DNA of 8,433 nucleotides from Euryarchaeota archaeon UBA623 (GTDB lineage Archaea; Thermoplasmatota; Poseidoniia; Poseidoniales; Thalassarchaeaceae), in the NCBI GenBank assembly GCA_002505325.1, contig DAUV01000076.1, forward strand, positions 1 to 8,433. The letters are read 5' to 3'. A model generated the notes under the pieces. It made no database searches. It worked only from the letters and a program-made list of their open reading frames with translations, and was not told the origin of the DNA. Below are positions 4,962-8,433 of this stretch, piece by piece. Position numbers and translations under genes: made by a program. How positions within the stretch are numbered: position 1 is the first letter of the stretch; every line of letters starts with the position of its first letter.

Positions 4962-6764
4962 ATGTGCGGCATTACTGGCATGCTCGGAAATGCAGATCAG
5001 GAAACCGCTCTGGCTATGGCCACCTGTCTTAGCCATAGAGGGCCCGATGGCGGTGGTGGATTCTACGACGAACTCAAACACGGAGCCGTGGCGTTTGGTC
5101 ACGCTAGACTGTCGATAGTCGATATCGAGGGTTCTTCGCAGCCCATCGGATCGGATCACGGGGCAGTATTGGTGCAGAATGGAGAGATATACAACCATTC
5201 GGAACTTCGATCTCGATGCAATACCTATCCATGGCGCACTTCGGGAGACAGCGAGGCTGTTCTAGCTGTACACAGGAATGCTATGATTGCTGCAGGTTCA
5301 TCCAGTCACGACTCACCTGTAAATCACGCTCGATGGGTTTCTCTGCTGGATGGGATATGGGGTTTCGCTCTCTGGGACCCAGTGAGAAGAGAACTGCTTC
5401 TGAGCAGAGATACATTGGGCGTCAAACCACTGCTCAGAACACTACTGCCCGATGGCACACTCTTGTTCGCTTCGGAAGTCAAGGCGTTCCATGCTCATCC
5501 TGAATTCATAGCTCAACCAGATATCAACGCTCTCGCAGTCAGGCTCGCGTATGAGTATCCGATGGATATGACGACACTCTTCCTAGATGTTACACAAGTA
5601 GCTCCGGGGACAATCGAGTCTTGGTCCTTGGACGATGATGGTAGAGCAGTTCTGAATAGAGTCTCTAGGTACTCTAGGGACATCGTCTCACCTGCAGAGC
5701 ACTGGGACCCGTCAGTCGAAGCCCGAATTCTTCTTGACAGTTTTCGAGATGGCCTTGAGAACCGGATGATGTCCGACGTCCCAATAGGAATCATACTATC
5801 AGGAGGTTTAGATTCAGGCTTGGTGGCCGCACTCGCTCATCAGGTTTCTCAGAGTTCAGGAAAATCGGTTCCTGAATGCTGGACTGTAGCCAGCAGTGAG
5901 GACAATCCAGATTTTGTTGCCTCTAAGATGATTACTCAGCATCTCGATCTTGGGCATCACACCAAGATAATCGAAGAGGACGCATTTTGGAAAGGCCTCC
6001 CTCGCTTCGTTGCCAGTGGGGAGGATCTCGACATCACTGTACTGTTCTGGCAGACTCTGTTTGAGGATATGTCAAAACAAGTGACTGTGGGACTTTGTGG
6101 ACAGGGAGCCGACGAACTTCATGCGGGCTATGCGCGATACCGCGATTTGAATGAACACTCGCGGCTGGTATCGAACAGACTCTCTCTAGCCGGAGGTTTC
6201 GATATCTCTGGTATTGAGCATGGTCCAGGGCGACCCTGGCTCAATACCAAGATAGATCCTGAACACCATTACAAAGACTTGAGCACCACTCTGCAATTCG
6301 AACTTGAAAGGGGCCAGTTATCGAACTTCCAATTGCGTCTAGCCGACAGGCACAGCATGGCCCAGGGTATGGAAGTAAGGGTCCCTTTCCTGAGTTCGCA
6401 GCACAGGACTGTGTCCAACCGGCTACCCCTAGGATGGAGACTTGCTGCGGATACGGAAAAACTTGCGCTGCGTGAGGCGGCTTCCTTGACCGACCTTCCG
6501 GATTTTATCGTGAGGCGTCCAAAACTCCCAGCTGGAACAGCAACGGCCCCAGATTTGGTGTCCTCGTTGATACAGGAACTGACGCCCCACGCTACCGAGT
6601 GGGCCAAGGGATATGGCCGACTGAGCGGGCAACTAGCCGACCAGCCAGAGATGGCCATAGGGATGAGGATGTTCCACTCGATTCACCTGACAGGGAACCC
6701 TCAGCAACGGGCTAACAAGCCAATGATGGAACTTCTTGAGGATGTCAGTGACTGGCCCGAGTAA
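4962..6764 (+). CDS. asnB: Asparagine synthetase B family protein (glutamine-hydrolysing), variant synthetase site
   Basis: A 600-residue class II amidotransferase fused to an ATP-pyrophosphatase synthetase domain; the family normally makes asparagine from aspartate, glutamine and ATP. The glutaminase half is intact: MCGI with nucleophile Cys2, HRGPD (25-29), Arg49 in GHARLSIVD, NGEIYNH (73-79), and Asp96 in SGDSEAV. The synthetase half has the PP-loop SGGLDS (280-285) and the EKLALREA lysine (Lys500). Odd points are GQGADELHAGY (380-390), where the family usually has GEGADELFGGY, and RVPFLSS (473-479) in place of PFLD. The Glu-to-Gln change falls at the position implicated in catalysis in asparagine synthetase and replaced in beta-lactam synthetases. 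It could therefore be a divergent asparagine synthetase or an amidotransferase acting on another acid. ATG at 4962 is required because Cys must follow Met. The TAA directly abuts the convergent ogt stop. Confidence 0.9.
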   Translation: MCGITGMLGNADQETALAMATCLSHRGPDGGGGFYDELKHGAVAFGHARLSIVDIEGSSQPIGSDHGAVLVQNGEIYNHSELRSRCNTYPWRTSGDSEAVLAVHRNAMIAAGSSSHDSPVNHARWVSLLDGIWGFALWDPVRRELLLSRDTLGVKPLLRTLLPDGTLLFASEVKAFHAHPEFIAQPDINALAVRLAYEYPMDMTTLFLDVTQVAPGTIESWSLDDDGRAVLNRVSRYSRDIVSPAEHWDPSVEARILLDSFRDGLENRMMSDVPIGIILSGGLDSGLVAALAHQVSQSSGKSVPECWTVASSEDNPDFVASKMITQHLDLGHHTKIIEEDAFWKGLPRFVASGEDLDITVLFWQTLFEDMSKQVTVGLCGQGADELHAGYARYRDLNEHSRLVSNRLSLAGGFDISGIEHGPGRPWLNTKIDPEHHYKDLSTTLQFELERGQLSNFQLRLADRHSMAQGMEVRVPFLSSQHRTVSNRLPLGWRLAADTEKLALREAASLTDLPDFIVRRPKLPAGTATAPDLVSSLIQELTPHATEWAKGYGRLSGQLADQPEMAIGMRMFHSIHLTGNPQQRANKPMMELLEDVSDWPE

Positions 6765-7262
6765 CTATCTTACCAATCGTAGTCCGGGTTCCAACTCCCT
6801 GCCTTCGTGCTTGAGCAACCATGCCTTGGCCTCTGGGCCGTTGCAGCCGCTGTAATTCCCCAAAGCACCATCTCTGCGAATCACTCTGTGGCAGGGAATC
6901 AACAGAGCCCACGGATTGCCAGCCATGACAGAGCCAACAGCTCTACTAGAGTTCTCGTGGCCCGCTGCTAGAGCTAGATCACCGTAACTAATCACTTCGC
7001 CGAAGGGTGCAACTTTCGGGAGAACCCCTAGAATCTTCCTCTGGAACATAGTAAGATCTCCTATGTCAAGATCGGGAACGGGAGCTTCGCGCTTCTGGAA
7101 GAAAGCTCTCACCCATTCTCTGGCTGTTTCCACGTGTTGTCTACCTACCGCAGACTCATTCTCCGACTCTTCACTCCATTCGAGCCTGCAGACTCCTTCT
7201 TCACTGGCCACGACGACCATTCTACCTAGGGGGGTGGAAATTGCCCTGATCGCTACTTCCAT
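6765..7262 (-). CDS. ogt: Methylated-DNA--protein-cysteine methyltransferase (O6-alkylguanine repair)
   Basis: A 165-residue suicide repair protein that transfers alkyl groups from O6-alkylguanine in DNA to its own cysteine. The active-site block NPWALLIPCHRVIRRDG is complete, with nucleophile Cys124 in PCHRV and Asn116. Upstream lie FQRKILGVLPKVAPFGEVISYGDLA (helix-turn-helix region, about 73-97) and the arginine finger in SSRAVGSVMAGNP (Arg107). After the active site, GNYSGCNGPEAKAWLLKHE matches the family's C-terminal GGY/K..LL..E region, with CNG in place of the common GG. ATG at 7262 is preferred over one 19 codons upstream because MEVAIRAISTPLGRM is the typical N terminus and it begins 4 nt after the upstream gene's stop. 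It is the last gene of a minus-strand group whose other members look like redox and membrane proteins, so the link is probably only transcriptional. Confidence 0.95.
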   Translation of the reverse strand: MEVAIRAISTPLGRMVVVASEEGVCRLEWSEESENESAVGRQHVETAREWVRAFFQKREAPVPDLDIGDLTMFQRKILGVLPKVAPFGEVISYGDLALAAGHENSSRAVGSVMAGNPWALLIPCHRVIRRDGALGNYSGCNGPEAKAWLLKHEGRELEPGLRLVR

Positions 7263-7266
7263 TGAA

Positions 7267-7566
7267 CTACTCAGCCTCTTCTTCAGACTCGCCATCTTTG
7301 TCTCCGATATCGATTTCATCCATTCCCAAAATCTCGTAGTTCGAGGGGAACAGTGCGATTATTATCCCAGCCACTATACAACCGAGGCCGAAGTAGAATG
7401 ACTGCATTACCACCATCAGTTCAAGGCCAATCACGAACAAAACTAAGCCACCTAGGTTGGACACCCATACTAGCGTCTTGAAGGTTGAAAGGGAGACGCC
7501 GCTGGAGCGATTACTCCTCTTAGGGCCGAACTCGGCCCCGAATCTCAAAGGCTCTTTGTCTTCCAC
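7267..7566 (-). CDS. Small two-span membrane protein, unrecognised
   Basis: A 99-residue protein with a basic, Ser-rich N-terminal head (residues 1-29), two adjacent hydrophobic segments (about 32-53 and 56-73) forming a hairpin, then a very acidic tail (MDEIDIGDKDGESEEEAE). Both ends would lie on the same side of the membrane, probably the cytoplasm. I do not recognise the family. It starts with GTG at 7566, supported by TAGGAA 5 nt upstream that overlaps the stop of the ferredoxin gene. It ends 4 nt before the ogt start. The tight spacing on both sides indicates one transcript with the ferredoxin. A role in anchoring or regulating the Fe-S proteins is possible but only positional. Confidence 0.8.
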   Translation of the reverse strand: MEDKEPLRFGAEFGPKRSNRSSGVSLSTFKTLVWVSNLGGLVLFVIGLELMVVMQSFYFGLGCIVAGIIIALFPSNYEILGMDEIDIGDKDGESEEEAE

Positions 7567-7574
7567 AACTATTC

Positions 7575-7916
7575 CTACCTGTCAATCATGATTATCGCAT
7601 CGGTTGGGCAACCTAGTACACACAACTTGCATCCAGTACACTCATCTCGCAGGATTCTGGCTTTACGATTCACTTCTACTTCCATAATCGGACTTGCGAG
7701 CGGGGTGTCGTAAAGCTCAATGGCATCATCATCGCAGACTATAGTGCACTGATCGCAACCTATGCAAAGTTCCTTTTTGACCCATGCGACAGCGTCCTCT
7801 CCTCCCTTGATCTTAGCTTCCTCCTCTGCCCTCATTGAATCAAGCATCATCCGAATACGTCTCTGCTCGGCGGCTCGCCGGGTCAGCAGGTCTGGTATCT
7901 CTGTCACGTCCGGCAA
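7575..7916 (-). CDS. 2[4Fe-4S] ferredoxin-like protein with helical N-terminal extension
   Basis: Up to 113 residues. The C-terminal 65 residues hold two four-cysteine clusters: CIGCDQCTIVC (Cys51, 54, 57, 61) and CTGCKLCVLGCP (Cys93, 96, 99, 103), each CxxCxxCxxxC, as in electron-carrying dicluster ferredoxins. The first cluster lacks the usual Pro after the fourth Cys and has DDDAI instead, which may alter its potential. The spacer between clusters is 31 residues, longer than in minimal ferredoxins. The N-terminal 40 residues are charged and likely helical (RRAAEQRRIRMMLDSMRAEEEAK), possibly a partner-docking segment. The start is unclear: TTG at 7914-7916 follows an in-frame stop, and GTG at 7905-7907 is an alternative. 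Neither has a Shine-Dalgarno. It sits downstream of a CCG-domain Fe-S gene on the same strand, a common pairing in Hdr/Glp-like electron-transfer units. Confidence 0.9.
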   Translation of the reverse strand: MPDVTEIPDLLTRRAAEQRRIRMMLDSMRAEEEAKIKGGEDAVAWVKKELCIGCDQCTIVCDDDAIELYDTPLASPIMEVEVNRKARILRDECTGCKLCVLGCPTDAIIMIDR

Positions 7917-8001
7917 CTAGAGCCACACATTCTGAATGTATGCTTCTCTCCACCACCTTGATGTTATGCCGGAAGGCGTTAGACTCAGTAGCAATCTGGT
8001 A
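7917..8001 (-). promoter_or_regulatory. 85-bp gap with weak candidate promoter before the ferredoxin gene
   Basis: Read on the minus strand, an AT-rich CATACATT lies about 20-27 nt before the TTG start, the right distance for a leaderless archaeal transcript. An 11-base near-palindrome, CATTCTGAATG (7929-7939), overlaps it and could be an operator half, though such short palindromes are common by chance. The gap is large compared with the 4-9 nt spacings further down the operon, which is the main reason to suspect a promoter here. Confidence 0.3.
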
Positions 8002-8433
8002 CTATTCTCTAGAGTTTACCTGGCGGGCGAGGAAACTGACAACGTCGAGAATTTCGAAGTCATGACGCGGATCGCCTTCAAACTTGAGGCATTCGAAATG
8101 CGCCACACACTTAGGACAGGTCGTAAGCATCACTTCTGCTCCAGTCGCCTTCACCTCGTCGAAGCGCTGTAGACGCAGAGTCCTACTGTTTTCATTGCAG
8201 GCCATCATGCTGGAAACACCGCAGCATAATGCATCTTCGCCGTGATGCTCCATTTCTACAAGATTTACTCCCTCAACTGACTCGACCAAATCACGAGGCT
8301 TGTCGTAGAGGTCCATTTGACGCCCGAGGCGGCATGGGTCGTGATAGGTTACGGTGACGTCGTCGTCTACGGTCAAGTCCATGTCGAACCCCTTCTCGAC
8401 TAGGTACTCGGTAGTGTGCATGACCTTCATCTC
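8002..8433 (-). CDS. CCG-domain (cysteine-rich) Fe-S protein, HdrB/HdrD/GlpC-like, C-terminal part
   Basis: The last 143 codons of a gene whose 5' end lies beyond the right edge. The frame is open to the final base and starts mid-protein with EMKVMHTTEYL. It carries one full cysteine-rich domain: HDPCRLGR (Cys34), then 35 residues, CCG (70-72), then 33 residues, CPKC (106-109). This is the CX31-39CCGX33-34CXXC pattern that binds a non-cubane [4Fe-4S] in heterodisulfide reductase HdrB/HdrD and is shared with GlpC, glycolate oxidase Fe-S subunits and LutA-like proteins. Further landmarks are the ACNENSRTLRLQRFDEVKATGAE stretch and HFECLK after the last motif. The missing part probably holds ferredoxin-type clusters and/or a first CCG domain. 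The exact electron donor and acceptor cannot be told from here. Confidence 0.9.
   Translation of the reverse strand, partial: EMKVMHTTEYLVEKGFDMDLTVDDDVTVTYHDPCRLGRQMDLYDKPRDLVESVEGVNLVEMEHHGEDALCCGVSSMMACNENSRTLRLQRFDEVKATGAEVMLTTCPKCVAHFECLKFEGDPRHDFEILDVVSFLARQVNSRE

Noticed and set aside
4845..5198. Reverse open frame opposite the small membrane protein and the asnB start
   Set aside because: It runs antisense to the conserved glutaminase motifs and across the asnB promoter, with no ribosome site or family resemblance.
7936..8172. Plus-strand open frames across the ferredoxin/CCG gene gap
   Set aside because: They are antisense to the well-supported CCG-domain gene, and their composition looks like reverse translation of that gene.
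1..8433. tRNA/rRNA genes, CRISPR arrays, insertion sequences, defence genes
   Set aside because: No cloverleaf-like segment, no regularly spaced repeats, no terminal inverted repeats or transposase, nuclease or toxin motifs were found; gaps between genes are nearly all under 120 bp.

Overview
The window most resembles the genome of an uncultivated planktonic archaeon, probably of the marine Thermoplasmatota (Poseidoniia, 'Marine Group II/III') type. This is an inference from gene content and signals, not from a marker gene. Supporting points are a split methylmalonyl-CoA mutase with a stand-alone B12-binding subunit, a stand-alone biotin carrier protein, a TATA-like box about 28 nt upstream of a start codon with no Shine-Dalgarno (leaderless style), a cysteine-rich-domain (CCG) iron-sulfur protein, and very compact packing. 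No rRNA, tRNA, CRISPR array, transposase or long repeat was seen.

Left part (1-2670). The 3' end of an unrecognised plus-strand gene meets a minus-strand operon head-on. Read in its own direction, that operon is pccB (carboxyltransferase, 1117-2670), a 66-residue protein that may be a small carboxylase subunit (907-1107), a biotin carboxyl carrier protein (495-902) and a small Cys/His protein (223-468). At both junctions inside the carboxylase block, the stop codon of one gene lies inside the ribosome-binding site of the next, which points to tight translational coupling. No biotin carboxylase gene is present here.

Middle (2783-4746). Across a 112-bp divergent gap, the plus strand carries the cobalamin-binding subunit of methylmalonyl-CoA mutase and, overlapping it by 16 nt, its GTPase chaperone MeaB. 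Together with the left operon these belong to one route: propionyl-CoA is carboxylated to methylmalonyl-CoA and isomerised to succinyl-CoA. The mutase large subunit and the epimerase are not in the window. Next comes a multi-pass membrane protein that looks like a divergent CTP-dependent polyprenol (dolichol/phytol) kinase, with a strong ribosome-binding site.

Right part (4798-8433). A 39-residue single-span membrane protein and an asparagine-synthetase family gene each have a candidate TATA box. The asnB-like protein keeps a complete glutaminase site and PP-loop but has Gln where family members normally have a catalytic-site Glu, plus other substitutions, so its acceptor may not be aspartate. 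Its stop codon directly abuts the stop codon of a minus-strand set: a CCG-domain Fe-S protein (truncated by the window end), a 2[4Fe-4S] ferredoxin, a two-span membrane protein and an O6-methylguanine-DNA methyltransferase. The first two suggest a small electron-transfer module.
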